The translations under genes and the position numbers were made by a program. DNA of 63,000 bases. It comes from Cristatella mucedo (lineage: Eukaryota > Bryozoa > Phylactolaemata > Cristatellidae). The stretch is from positions 3,894,501 to 3,957,500 of the forward strand of contig WPIO01000006.1 of the NCBI GenBank assembly GCA_009760855.2, in the 5' to 3' direction. The notes beneath the pieces were generated by a model. The model made no database searches and had not been told where the DNA came from. It was given only the letters and a program-made list of their open reading frames with translations. Positions 24,530 through 45,844 of the stretch are shown here, piece after piece (the first letter of the stretch is position 1; every line of letters begins with the position of its first letter).

Positions 24530-24712
24530 TGAGCCGTAATGGCTCACTAGGTAAGGCGGTTGCTTTTCACGACCTCGGCCCCGAGGTCGTGGGCTCGAAT
24601 CCTGCAGTGGGCGATCCTTTATCGCCACTGCAAGCGGTGGTGATAGCCGGAAAGGCTCTTCTGTCGCTATACGAAAGAGGCTGTTAAATCAGCTAGCATT
24701 TATTTTTATTTA
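24530..24712 (+). repeat. SINE-A copy, palindrome subtype, near intact
   Basis: Head GTAATGGCTCACTAGGTAAGG (A-box-like), palindrome CGACCTCGGCCCCGAGGTCG, B box GGGCTCGAATCC, body GGCGATCCTTTATCGCCACT, and end CTATACGAAAGAGGCTGTTA. Very similar to the copy at 48076-48252, suggesting recent spread. Confidence 0.88.
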
Positions 24713-24934
24713 TACCCGTGTAAAGACCTAGCGCCCCCAACACCGCCAGCCCGCCCACACGCTTAGTCCTCGTGCATCACGAACAAACAGCCGGCGACAT
24801 TGCTTCGTCAGTGGAGTACGGGGTCAAGGGAGGACCAGTTTCAGTTTCAGCGGCGGCACTCAGAACCGAGGGCCAGGCCGAGCAGTGCGCACGCGTCACC
24901 TCCAGTCCAAGCCCACGCGGACATGCTCGTGTGC

Positions 24935-24940
24935 TTTATT
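24935..24940 (-). terminator. Possible GFUS poly(A) signal
   Basis: TTTATT on the plus strand (AATAAA on the minus strand), about 300 bases after the GFUS stop codon. It is the first such hexamer I found in that 3' region. Confidence 0.45.
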
Positions 24941-25242
24941 TAATGCGACATCTCCGTACCGTGTGAGGAAAATGGGTAACTAGCTCTGCTCCGACCGGTG
25001 AACCGTTAAGTACTGCCCCCCCCCCTGTGCTAGGCATTCGCAGCGCTCACGCCGTGCCGCCATGCCGCCTGTGCTGTTTGCAGCGATAAAGAAAGGTCGT
25101 CGTCGCACGTGGCATCATTCCGGATTAGGACGATCCACCAGCGCCCGAGTCCACTGGTCGCTGGGCGTGCCGCACAGAGATGGTCGACCAGGCTCGAAGC
25201 CTGGGCGCTGGGAGAGATTCAGGTGCTCAATCCACGGCTCGC

Positions 25243-36293
<11,051 letters not shown>

Positions 36294-36879
36294 GGAAGAA
36301 GTTTGCAGGCCAAGCATGCTATCGGACATGATCAATTGGTGTCGGCTGCTGCAAATGCAGGCGTAACATCGGTGAACAAAAAGTGAGCACGTGGCACCCA
36401 AGCCGAGTGCCGAAAGCTGGCAATAGCAGAGGATTAGAGGAATATGAGTTTGCAGATCATCTAAAAGAGAATGGAAAGGTCAACGAGTTGCTTTACTCAG
36501 CAGAGCGCTCGAGGGAGCCATAAAAATGGACGAAAGCCCCTGAACGTCTTCGGTGAGGGACAACAGCAACCAGTGCAGATGCATGCGCAGTGGTTCACAG
36601 CATCGTGAATGGGCAGCGTTGGGGCTTGATGCAAGCCGATACTGCAAGCCGACCGCAGAGCTTCCGCGTGTCGATCCTGTTAGCCTTAGCCCATTTGCCA
36701 TCAAGCAGATGAGCCAAAACTATCCAGATGGCAGCAGCCGATCACCAGGACACTGAGAAGTGTCAGGTACCTCCCTAGCTACCGGTTCCACTCATTACCA
36801 GCTATCGACATACGTCCCTCTCCTTCCCGCCGATGTACTCGCTAAGCACAACCTAGGCTTTTATTTTCTCGAAGTTGAC

Positions 36880-37420
36880 GTACAGCTGTATCTGTGCTTT
36901 GATCCCTCCCTGCTTTCCAGCTTGTCAAACTCTCTTAACTCTTCGGACATTCAGACTTGGATGGCAGCACACTTTTCCAAATTAAATGATGGTAAACACA
37001 ACTTACTAGCTACGGGCAAACCCAGAGCTAGTCAGAAATCGAAACGCTTAATCCTCAAAATGGGCTTGTTCGGCATCACTCGAGTAGCTACAGTATACGA
37101 TCTGGTGTAAAGTTCCAAAATGGCCACAGTAAGGTCCACCTACCTACTTTCAGCTGTGTAATATTGCAAAATTCGGACCCGCTTAAAAAAGGATACCACG
37201 GCCAAGCTGGTGTCCAGACTTCTGTAAATCCCTGCTAGCAGATATTTTTGCCCATGCAATAAGATGCTTACAGCTGGTGAAAACCTTGAAGCTAGGCATT
37301 TCTGTCGTTGATGTATTAACAGCCACATAACATCCTTTCTCACTGATCTGCACTGGCTCTCCACCAACCAGTGGACCGCCTTAAAGTTTCTGTCACTCAC
37401 TTCAAGGTCCCTTGATTGTC
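36880..37420 (+). mobile_element. LINE reverse-transcriptase fragment
   Basis: Forward remnant. The segment IQTWMAAHFSKLNDGK matches the late reverse-transcriptase motif with W, LN and K. After a stop, YFQLCNIAKFGP and a decayed RLQLV segment follow. Order and spacing agree with the fragments at 18860 and 38110. Confidence 0.72.
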
Positions 37421-37514
37421 ACACTCCAAAAATACTAATCCGAAATGGTTCCCGATCAGACTAGTTATAGCACCACTTGCTCCTCTGACTCGAGTCGTCT
37501 GGCAGTGTTGCCCT

Positions 37515-37635
37515 GGTTTAGCCCACGGGCATGGTGCTCGCCCTTAACGACCACGGTAGTGGGCTCTAGCCGTTCGGCACACATCAAGCGCCTGGATAGA
37601 GATGGAGAAGCTCTCTAAGGGCGCTATATATGGAT
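37515..37635 (+). repeat. SINE-B copy
   Basis: Head GGTTTAGCCCACGGGCATGG and GTGGGCTCTAGCCGTT core, then the shared tail CGCCTGGATAGAGATGGAG, GAAGCTCTCTAAGGGCGC and TATATATGGA. Confidence 0.75.
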
Positions 37636-37699
37636 GCTGTGGACCCGAATTTGCTGAATAGAGGCACTGGATGGAGGGGAGACAGTGAGTGTGAACTGG

Positions 37700-37845
37700 G
37701 TCGTAGACCACTGGTTCAGCCCAGGGGTAAGGTGCTCGCTGTAATGACCGAGATCGTGGGCTCGAGCTCTGCAGCATGGACAGAGATTGAGTTGATTCAA
37801 GTTCTCTTAAGATGCAATACAAATGTATTGTACATTTTTATTGGT
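37700..37845 (+). repeat. SINE-B copy
   Basis: Second forward copy: GGTTCAGCCCAGGGGTAAGG, TGCTCGCTGTAATGACCGAG, GTGGGCTCGAGCTCTGCAG and TTCTCTTAAGATGCAATAC. It sits back to back with the copy at 37515 and a SINE-A at 37845. Confidence 0.8.
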
Positions 37846-37965
37846 AAGTGGTTAGCCAAGCACCACCCGGGTCATGAGTTCGAGTCCAACAGCAGTCAAT
37901 CCTCAATTACCAAGAGCAAGCAGAGTGGGGGCTGTTGAATTAGCTAACATTTACTATTTTTCTCT
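37845..37965 (+). repeat. SINE-A copy, diverged
   Basis: GTGGTTAGCCAAGCACC head, GGTCATGAGTTCGAGTCC B box and the end GGCTGTTGAATTAGCTAAC. The middle of the body is shortened. Confidence 0.6.
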
Positions 37966-38109
37966 CCAAGGACAGCCCCTAGCTTTGCTCAGCAAGCGAC
38001 TAGCTGAGACCTGGCCATCGTCTGCAGGGACAGAGCTCCATGAGACTTTCACAATTTGAGCCTGCAGGATAATAAGCTAAGCTAAAGCCATCATCATTAC
38101 CTGTAACTC

Positions 38110-38830
38110 ACTGACTCAGTGTTTGCTGGCCTACAGGCATGTGCAATCAGGCGATTACAGCTGGTGCAAAACTCTGCAGCTAGGCTTGTCTGTCGTGAGC
38201 GTCGCAGTTGCTACATCACACAACTTCTCGCCGACCTGCACTGGCTACCAGTCAAGCAACACATCGACTTCAAGGTTTAGTGGATCACTTTTAGGTCCCT
38301 TCATTCTTTGGCTCCAGCCTATCTCTCAGATCTACTCCCCCACCAGGCCAAGCATCGTACCATCTGCTTTTCGGAACCTAACAGTTTACCAATACCTCTT
38401 ACAAACCTCAAAATCCTTTGGAGACCATGCATTTAGTTCGTACGCTCCCAAAGCCTGGAACTCCCTCCCGACTTGCGTCACGAAATCCCCTGACTTGACC
38501 ACACTTAAAAAGAAATTAAAAACGCACCTATTTATGACAGCATTTAGTGGGTCCTTGTGATTCGTCCTTTATGTGCTTATGCATACTGCCACTGTGCATG
38601 CTGCTACTAACCACACTTGCATGCTGACCCTGTGCATGTCACCCCTAACCATGTTATCTTGTTGTTTATGATACCACTCACCATTCGACCATTCGTTGTT
38701 TATGATACCACTCACCACGTGATACCACTCACCATTCGATCGCATTTTCCTGTGCAGCAAATGTAAAGAGCCTAGAAAGAGATTGAGTTCTCTGAGGGCG
38801 CTTTATCAAGTGTATTATTATTATTACCTC
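38110..38830 (+). mobile_element. Best-preserved LINE 3' segment (CR1/L2/Jockey-like)
   Basis: Non-LTR retrotransposon fragment of about 720 bp. Readable blocks: RRLQLVQNSAARLV, ADLHWLPVKQHIDFKV and a stop, a frame-shifted middle, then FGDHAFSSYAPKAWNSLP and KKKLKTHLF. After the ORF end it continues into a 3' UTR with a local repeat (ATACCACTCACCATTCG) and the tail GTAAAGAGCCTAGAAAGAG, TTGAGTTCTCTGAGGGCGC and (ATT)n. The blocks belong to the region downstream of the reverse transcriptase in these clades. One stop and at least one frameshift disable it. It is the reference copy for the other fragments in this window. Confidence 0.85.
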
Positions 38831-39194
38831 GAGCACAAAGTTGCCACAATGGCTACAATGTGAGTCCGCCTACACTCAATAGATAACTTAGCTTTTAGCC
38901 AAGAAAAGAGCTCTTTCTTAATAGCTAACTGAGAAAAGGTATCTTTAACCGGTTACCTTGTAGCTGTTAGCTTTTCAACTTGGTTTATAAAAGCGGAGTT
39001 TTCATGCGATTGTTTGAAGAAAGAGTTTGCACGGCTGGTGGGAAAAACAGCTGACTCGCACTCGTAAAGGTACAAAGTGGAACGAACCCCCATCGGGCAA
39101 CTAGGAGCTGAGGTAGGTCGTTGGTTCACCTGCCAAAATGAACGGCAGGCCAGCTAGACATCTGTCGGTTGCCCGGCCTATGCTTGAAGCCACC

Positions 39195-39310
39195 TTCCAC
39201 AATAACGTAATACTAATGCATTTGCATAGCACCATCAGAGAATTTAATCTCTTTCTAGGCACTTTACCTATGCTGTAAAAGAAGCATGTTCCATACATGC
39301 AATGTGCATG
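39195..39310 (-). mobile_element. LINE 3' tail fragment
   Basis: Reverse tail: ATTTGCATAGCACCATCAGA, GAATTTAATCTCTTTCTAGG, CACTTTACCTATGCTGTAA. Confidence 0.65.
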
Positions 39311-39457
39311 AAACAGCATCCAATATTTGACTAACTTGGTGTACAAATAGCAGAGCCTCGAGCAGGAGAACCAACTCATGCTGGATATGTTGGAGTGCTG
39401 GATGAGCACAGCTACTCATTCTCCCACAATGTCAGCGGCAGGCACAAATAGGGCGCG

Positions 39458-39458
<1 letters not shown>

Positions 39459-39517
<59 letters not shown>
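39459..39517. repeat. (CA)n microsatellite, about 58 bp
   Basis: Pure CA run. Confidence 0.97.
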
Positions 39518-39518
<1 letters not shown>

Positions 39519-40133
39519 CCACGAAATGACCTTGGCAATCAGCAATGCTGGATTGAATGTGAAAGGCTGTTACTTGCAACTGAATTGTACAATCCGAGCA
39601 GGGGAATACAGGGGTCACTGAGTTTCCACATAAGCCTAGTGTAAAATGGAAATCGGATGCGCATAAGTAATGCCGGGGCGAAAGTAGGATACGACTGATC
39701 ACAAGCTGTAACGCAACCTCGACAACACTAGTAAGATTGTCCAGAAGTTGGCTGGGCCTACTGCTGCACTGCGCAATGTGAGCACTGCTAAAAAAGGGGT
39801 ACGGTATCACTGACCAGAGCCAAATGGATGAACGCTAACAAAAAAACTGGTAAGATCACAACTCGGCTCTATCGTATTAAAAAAATATTTGCCGGGAAAT
39901 GCGGCTGGGCTTCCAGCAATGCCAGTGGAGGCTGACATAGCTTTCTTGGGTTATGAGGGCCAAGTCAGGGTGTGCCTGCAGAGCCTGCGACGGCCAATTT
40001 AACCCTCAAACGTTCACGGGTCTGTGCAGGTCTGGTTTCTGCTTCCAGACGCTCCTGGCTCAGTCTGACCCGCCTAGCGAAAGATTTCGCATTTAAGACG
40101 CGACTGACTGACGATCGTCATCGGTAACTTACC

Positions 40134-40206
40134 GCCGCCCAGTGTACGTGGCGAAAGTGCTCTCCCCAACGAGCAAACTAAGCTCAAGCTCGGTCATGAA
40201 GAGCAT
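40134..40206 (-). other. Candidate first exon (possible GFUS 5' UTR exon with upstream ORF)
   Basis: Minus-strand segment ending in a strong donor (GGCG|GTAAGT). It starts with ATG and stays open for 24 codons plus one base (MLFMTELELSLLVGESTF and on). Upstream on this strand, near 40520-40565, lie an ATTGG (CCAAT complement) and CACCGGAAGC, an ETS-type motif also seen before PSMC2. Joined to the strong acceptor at 36349, the frame closes after five codons. This fits a non-coding leader with an upstream ORF better than a coding exon. Confidence 0.35.
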
Positions 40207-40606
40207 AATTAGATACTAGGGCAAGAGCAAACAACCAAGATTATACTTCTAGGCCATGGGTGGAGCAGCTAGCAAGAGTCTATAGCTCATCGTTCGCACG
40301 CACAACTAGCGGAGAATCGGCTACGTGGGCATGAGTGAACGGACATCCCTCGAAAGCGAAAGTTGCCCGCGCCAGATCGAGTCGACACTTTCTACTATTT
40401 CAACGGTATGCCAACATACGCAATGCGTAAAAAATAAGAGTCCCCGGTAACAAAACTGCATACTCACACGCTATCCGATGAACAGTCCAAGCAGGCCCTA
40501 AAAGACCGGAAGGCAATGCAGTTCGCGCGTTAGCTTCCGGTGATTTTCGTCACGGTAGCCGCCAATGAGGAGTAGCGTTTTCCATAAATAATAAAATAAA
40601 CGTTTC

Positions 40607-40760
40607 ATTTGTAAAATATCCTAAGAGAACTTAATCTTTAGTCAGACGCTTCACATATGCCGCGGCACTCGAGCACACAGCCGCGGAATAAAATACATTC
40701 ACCTTGACCTTGGTAGAGGCGCGCCCATGAGACCATGGGCCTAACCAGCGCAGCGCCGTA
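40607..40760 (-). repeat. SINE-B copy
   Basis: Reverse copy: CATTTGTAAAATATCCTAAG, AGAACTTAATCTTTAGTC, GACGCTTCACATATGCCG, CACTCGAGC and the head GGGCCTAACCAG. Confidence 0.75.
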
Positions 40761-41735
40761 GTGTCGGCCTCTTGAGGGAACTCCCACGACCCCTAACGCA
40801 AAGCGCGCTGCCGCATTACCGCTGCCGCGGCCGTCGATAGAGCTGAAGGAGGGGAGCTACAGGTATGACATTGTTAAAACACCCCGCTAAAGGGGTGGCT
40901 TTCAGGTTGGGGCCACAGGACGTAGAAAGCGGATGTGGAGGTCAGAGCCGCTTTCTAAGCCTGCTAGCCTCTCGGGGAGGAGAACTTTCTTTGGGTATTA
41001 TCCATAAACTACTTACGCTTTAATAAACTAGGGGTAAACTTTAAAGCACTAGTCGAAATGGAATCTCTTATAAGGTAACAATACGGTTTGTCATGGGGAG
41101 CTCATTTTATTTAAGTAGGAGCTCACCAATAAAAATACCAATATACATGTTTGCATGTACATAATATACGTATATAAATATATAATTTGAATGCACTTGA
41201 GTTTGCGAATCCGTACCTTAAGTGGCGGTACACTATGCGCAACTTACCCATGAGAGGAGACCTCCTCCAAGAAGCATTAATAAAACCGCATGACCAAATG
41301 CACTCTTAAAGTTGAAATTTATATTGAATTTAAAATTTAGTTGGATTGAAAGTTCTATAAAGTTTTGATTTGCATGAATTAGGTAAGAAAGCGAACAAAG
41401 TGGAAAAGTGGTGAGTTTAATTGGTCAGTTGTTTTACGCTCTTCCGTTCGAGGTAGTGGTACAAGAAAAATTGGCAAGGTAAGCATTCGTCTTAGAATAA
41501 AAAATTTCCATATTAATATGAGCGGATTTCGATCCAAAAAACTAAGAGCGTCGAACACGCGCCACTATCGCAGACTACAACGTGAAAAATAATCAACGGG
41601 AAAGATACCAATGAGCTACACGCTTTAGAAACTCGACGTAAACGTAACATTCGTCACGCGCAAGCAACAGCCAGAGACTAGCGAGGCTAGCGAGCATCGC
41701 AGCGACGATTCCCTGCTCTGCCAAAAAATGTCGGC
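40761..41735. other. Stretch without a recognised gene
   Basis: No exon is supported. Positions 40880-40980 hold three adjacent inverted repeats (own entry). The rest is A/T-rich and unremarkable. Confidence 0.5.
40880..40980. other. Cluster of three perfect hairpins
   Basis: CACCCC-GCTAAA-GGGGTG at 40880-40897. AGAAAGCGG at 40924-40932 pairs with CCGCTTTCT at 40948-40956 across a 15-base loop. CCTC-TCGGG-GAGG lies at 40968-40980. The stems are perfect. The elements resemble neither SINE family. It could be a structured RNA or an element end; there is no direct evidence of transcription. Confidence 0.5.
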
Positions 41736-41799
41736 TTGGCGAATTTAATTACGATATCCCATGCATTTTTTCAAGGATGTTTTCTAGTCATTTTCATAA

Positions 41800-42250
41800 A
41801 AACTCACGTACGATTGTTAAAGTACGCCCAATCAGTAAAAGTATACAGCCAAAGACCGTCGGCGACAGAAACCTTCTGCTCTGTCGGTCCTAGACTGTGG
41901 AACTCACTTCCACAATTCTAACGGAACGACATCGACGCTTGTGCTGCTGATCCTGCGGCGCATCTTTTCCACCAGTCCTGAGCTGCTGCTATCCATGCTA
42001 CTAAATTCCTCAAATACCCTAACGACTCAGCTATGCTTCTCACTTTCTCGTTGTTCCGCCGTGAGATGAATTCTATGGGCTACCGCATGCGTACCGAATT
42101 TTCCACCAGTCCTGAGCTGCTACTGTCCATGCTACTAAATTCCTCAAATACGCTAATGACTCGAGCTATTCTTCTCACTTTCTCGTTGTTCCGCCGTGAG
42201 ATGAATTCCATTCGCTACCGCATGCGTACCGAAAGCCGCTTAAGCTTTTG
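41800..42250 (+). mobile_element. LINE ORF2 end with duplicated 3' region
   Basis: Forward remnant with PSATETFCSVGPRLWNSLPQF, the C-terminal signature also read on the minus strand at 44050-44540. It is followed by an imperfect tandem duplication with a period of 134 bp (units starting 41965 and 42099: TTTTCCACCAGTCCTGAGCT through CCGCATGCGTACCGAA). Confidence 0.7.
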
Positions 42251-43195
42251 AGTGTGCTATAGAAAGCTCCTTCGTAACACCCACTTAGTCTTTGCGACTT
42301 TGTGAAGTTACAGGCGGAGATACACACATAGGCAGCCCTCTATCTATAAAAGCACCGGGACCTACCATTTAGCTGCCGCAAGCAGTGCAGGGCCAGCTGA
42401 GAAGCAAGCACGGCTTCCGTGGTCTTGTAAAGCACTAACAACCGGAAAGTGTATGCGACATCAAATATCCCTGGGACATCCGGTAACGCTCAGTCTAGAT
42501 CCAGACGAGCTCTCTCCATCCAAAAATCTCGGCATTGCCCCGGTCGCAAGTACGAGCGAAGAATATTGTAATAATCTCTGAGCTCCTTTTGGCCCCAGTC
42601 AAATGTGTAGGTCGGAGCGGTGTAAGTAGTGGCTTCGGAAGATGAAAATTAACAATCCCAGCATAACCTTATCTTAAAGCAAAAAACACCGAGCCCGCAA
42701 AGTAAATTGACGCAGCAGTCAGGTTGAGGAGGGAAACGTCTGGGATTTCGTCGGCATCGATCGCAACATAAGCGGCGCAGGAGACGTTAAAACAAGGCTG
42801 ATCTGCAACTTAAGGCTTTTGCTACTGTAGTTTTTTGCCAGTCTCAGCCCATTTTGTTTGAAATACCAAAATCCCGAGCCATGGCTGCCAGCGAATAGTG
42901 ATGGCTTGGAAGTAGCAACTCTGGCTCTTCTCCACTCATCCCAACTCTTCGACTATGCACCACGTGGGACATTGGGGTCCCACGATCTGTTGGCAGCGGC
43001 AGTAGTCTCCACAGGACTCAAAGAATGTATCAAGTCTCATACTATACCCCAATCCTTGTGCTCCGAACGTGTAATGCACAGCAGCAACGGTGCGTGGAAT
43101 TCGCTTGACGATACTGACGGTGCCCCCATTACCGATAGCTGGGGTCACCGACTTGCCTGAATGCTTCACACTGGCCGATTGTCTCACGTCCGACC
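42251..43195. other. Stretch without a recognised gene
   Basis: Several short frames are open, but none has family similarity or good splice context that I can support. Confidence 0.4.
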
Positions 43196-43199
43196 TGCC

Positions 43200-43320
43200 G
43201 GTCATAATGATAATAATAGTAATACATTTGATATAGCACCCTCAGAGAACTCAATGTCTTTCTTGGCGCTTTACATTTGCTTTTAAGGAAGCACGATCGA
43301 ATCGTTAGTGGTAACATGCT
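43200..43320 (-). mobile_element. LINE 3' tail fragment
   Basis: Reverse tail with (AAT)n, CATTTGATATAGCACCCTCA, GAGAACTCAATGTCTTTCTT and GGCGCTTTACATTTGC. Confidence 0.7.
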
Positions 43321-44049
43321 CGATTAACAGCAAGAGTAACATCCAAGCTCGATAAATAACAAGAGTAACATTCGCGATTCATCTATCTACTGATCATTCT
43401 TCTCATCTTATGCCAAGGTTCAGTGCAAGCTCCGCTAGATCTTACCCAGGACATTTCCTCGTGGCAACTCCACTGGTTCTCAATATTTATTTATTACTTA
43501 TTTATTTGGAATCTCTCTCGGCCCACTAGCTACTAGTCTCTCGAACTGTGCTCCAACCTTGGCGGGGAGCTTTTTGGTCCAATTCCATCCCTTCGGTTAT
43601 AAGTCGTGCTTTGTCTCAGCCTGTTGCCTCAGGTGCACAGAGGCTAGGCAATCGCTCGGCGAAACTTAACAGCAGGAACTAACTTTCTCGCTTATATCCC
43701 ACCATATCCCGACCCATAATGTAATGTATCTCGTCTGTAACTCCACAAAGCCATAAAGACCATGTGGGTGTCATGTAGTCTAAATTGTCGTCGCGAGCGG
43801 CACAGCACGCTAGCCAACGAGGAACACCACCAGTTTATTTCCTCCACACTCACAGCCGGCGGAAGCACTACTGCCCGCCGCAAACGTCGCCCGCTTCTCT
43901 CCTCTGCTCTCATTCGTTGGCGCCGTTGCCAACGCCTAGCTGCGCTCCGATTGCCTAACCGGTGGCCGGGAGGGCCACCCAGCCTAGTACTGGCAGATAA
44001 CAACATTTAGGTGCTGTCACCGACTGCGGTCTACATAAACAAAAACCAC

Positions 44050-44540
44050 ATGTCACAAAGGAGAGTTTTATTTAGCGCACTCACAGCCTAAGCGGCTTTC
44101 GGTACGCATTCGGTAGCCGACAGACTTCGTCTCGCGAAACAAAGAGAAAGCGGGAAGCATAGCAGAGTCAGGAGAGCAGTTGAGGTAGTGAGTAGCATGC
44201 AAGTAGGAGCACAGGACCGCTGGAAAAGATGAGCCATAGTTGGCAGCAGGAGAGTAGTTGTCGTTGCGTAAGAATTGTGGAAGCGAGTTCCACAGTCTAG
44301 GACATGCACAGCTCAAGCTTCTGTCGCCAACTGTCTTTAAGCGGAGCAATGGAAGAGCTAATTTCTTGTCCACACAGGACCTGAGGGCGCGAAGAGGCTG
44401 AAACTGGTGGAGCAGTTCAGCTAGGTACGAAGGAGCCAAGCCGTGGCGGGCCTTGTGGGTCAGCGTAAGAACTTTGCTCTGTACCCGTTGCTCAACCGGC
44501 ATCCATCCTAGCTCTTTCAGCAAAGGAGACACGTGCTCAA
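44050..44540 (-). mobile_element. LINE ORF2 C-terminal region, open for 154 codons
   Basis: Minus-strand reading, open through this region: LGWMPVEQRVQSKVLTLTHK, ARHGLAPSYLAELL, then CPRLWNSLPQFL. This is the common C-terminal arrangement of CR1/L2/Jockey-type elements (LHWLPV, APSYL, WNSLP). It belongs to a subfamily different from the 38110 copy but the same as the one at 41800. The 3' end carries TTTCTCTTTGTTTCGCGAG, related to the duplicated block at 41965-42245. Only this fragment of the element is present. Confidence 0.78.
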
Positions 44541-44561
44541 TAAATAAATAATAAATTAAAT

Positions 44562-44722
44562 TTAAGCTGATGTAGCAGCCTCCTTATATATAGCGGAAGA
44601 AGAGCCTTCATGTCTCTCGGCACCGCCTGCTGAAGTCAACTGGGGATCGACCGCTGCAGGACTCGAACCCACGACCCAAACGTGGAGAGCGAGCACCTTA
44701 CCCCTGGGCTAAGACCCAGGGG
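44562..44722 (-). repeat. SINE-A copy
   Basis: Reverse copy: AGCTGATGTAGCAGCCTCC, AGAAGAGCCTTCATG, GATCGACCGCTGCAGGACTC, GAACCCACGACCC and the head TTACCCCTGGGCTAAGAC. Confidence 0.7.
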
Positions 44723-45414
44723 CAATGCGGAGCTTACCCCTGAGTGCTCTTGTTACAACACGCGCAATCCTAAGAAGCTTTACTAGAGAGCTACAGATTG
44801 CACTACTTGAAACACATCTTCAGTGTTCTTCAGAGTGCAGCCAAGTTCCGTGGCATTATATTTGACATGTCTAGAGAATTTCACGGTCATTCTCTCATAA
44901 GTGAACGCGTTTCACTCAATAAGTCGCCCAAGTAAAAGCCCATCCATTATTAGTTGAATTGAGCAATTCAAAGAGTAGAGGTTCATTCAGTGTGCTACTA
45001 GTTATAAAAAAAAGGTTGGCTGCATACTGCTCACCGGAAATGCTAAACTCATCTCAGGAATTGTGGACTCGGCCCTTTCAATCGGATCTGGGTTCCATCA
45101 CTGACGACCACATAGACTTCAATTTATTTTTTTAAAGAGCGATTTCACAACGAGCTATCACTTTCTTTCTGTCTCCTGAAGTATGAATATTCTTATCGTA
45201 ACGTGTATATGGGTATATTGGCCACGTATGGCTGCTTTCGTTTGAAAATAGGAAAGCCTATTCGCAGTTGTAGTTTGTTCGCACAGCAGAGAGCCAGCCG
45301 ATGCCCAACACCGACAGTTTATTACTAACGCACGGAGCCGAAGAGCGCACGGCTCCCCTCGGCCCCTACTCTCACTCGACTCCCCTTCCACTCCAATACT
45401 GCAGTCCACCATCT

Positions 45415-45750
45415 CGCCACCAGCAGGTTACCGGCCTGTGTCCATGCCACATCACAGGCGGACCACAGCTGTGCACCGGCAGACCCAGATGGTGAATCCA
45501 CCATCTATCTGGCCACCAGCGGGTTACCGGCCTGTGTCCATGCCACATCACAGGCTCATCAGAGGAGCCGACATACAATACATACATACACACGTACATA
45601 CGAACTACACGCTCCCTTGACCTCAAGGTCACAAGTCAGGAGCCGGCATACAATACATACATACATACGAACTACACGCTCCCTTGACCTCAAGGTCACA
45701 AGTCAGGAGCCGGCATACAATACATTCATACACACGTACATACGAACTAC
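45415..45750. repeat. Two nested tandem repeats
   Basis: First unit: GTTACCGGCCTGTGTCCATG and the following CCACATCACAGGC, present twice about 100 bp apart (45426 and 45529). Second unit: AGGAGCCGGCATACAATACA through CCTTGACCTCAAGGTCACAA, in 2.5 copies starting near 45563, 45638 and 45705 (periods 75 and 67). Each full second unit contains the palindrome TTGACCTCAAGGTCA. Confidence 0.85.
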
Positions 45751-45844
45751 AGCAGTCGATGCTCATGACTCCAAGAGGAACAGCCACTAGAGCGAAAGAC
45801 CGATGCAGCCCATGGATTATCAAAAGGCAGGGTGCTATGCTGTG

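Larger units (their letters stand above)
21160..25242. other. Intergenic repeat-rich spacer between PSMC2 and GFUS
   Basis: No host exon is supported. It contains two SINE-B copies, a hAT remnant, a LINE fragment and a young SINE-A copy (each listed). The remainder at 21400-22270 and 24720-24930 shows nothing recognisable. Confidence 0.6.
36360..40133. other. Region upstream of the GFUS coding exons
   Basis: Dominated by LINE and SINE debris (listed). No exon is supported. If the proposed 5' UTR exon near 40.1 kb is right, this whole stretch is the first GFUS intron: a strong acceptor (GCCTGCATTTGCAG) ends at 36349. Confidence 0.4.

Noticed and set aside
24530-24605. tRNA gene at the heads of SINE-A and SINE-B copies
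   Set aside because: A- and B-box-like sequences are present, but no cloverleaf with acceptor stem closes, and the same body follows in many copies, so they are SINEs.
38123-38560. 145-codon plus-strand frame as a host gene
   Set aside because: It is the frame-shifted C-terminal part of a LINE ORF2 (APKAWNSLP...KKLKTHLF).
45415-45750. CRISPR array
   Set aside because: Repeats are tandem without unique spacers of constant length, and the genome is eukaryotic.
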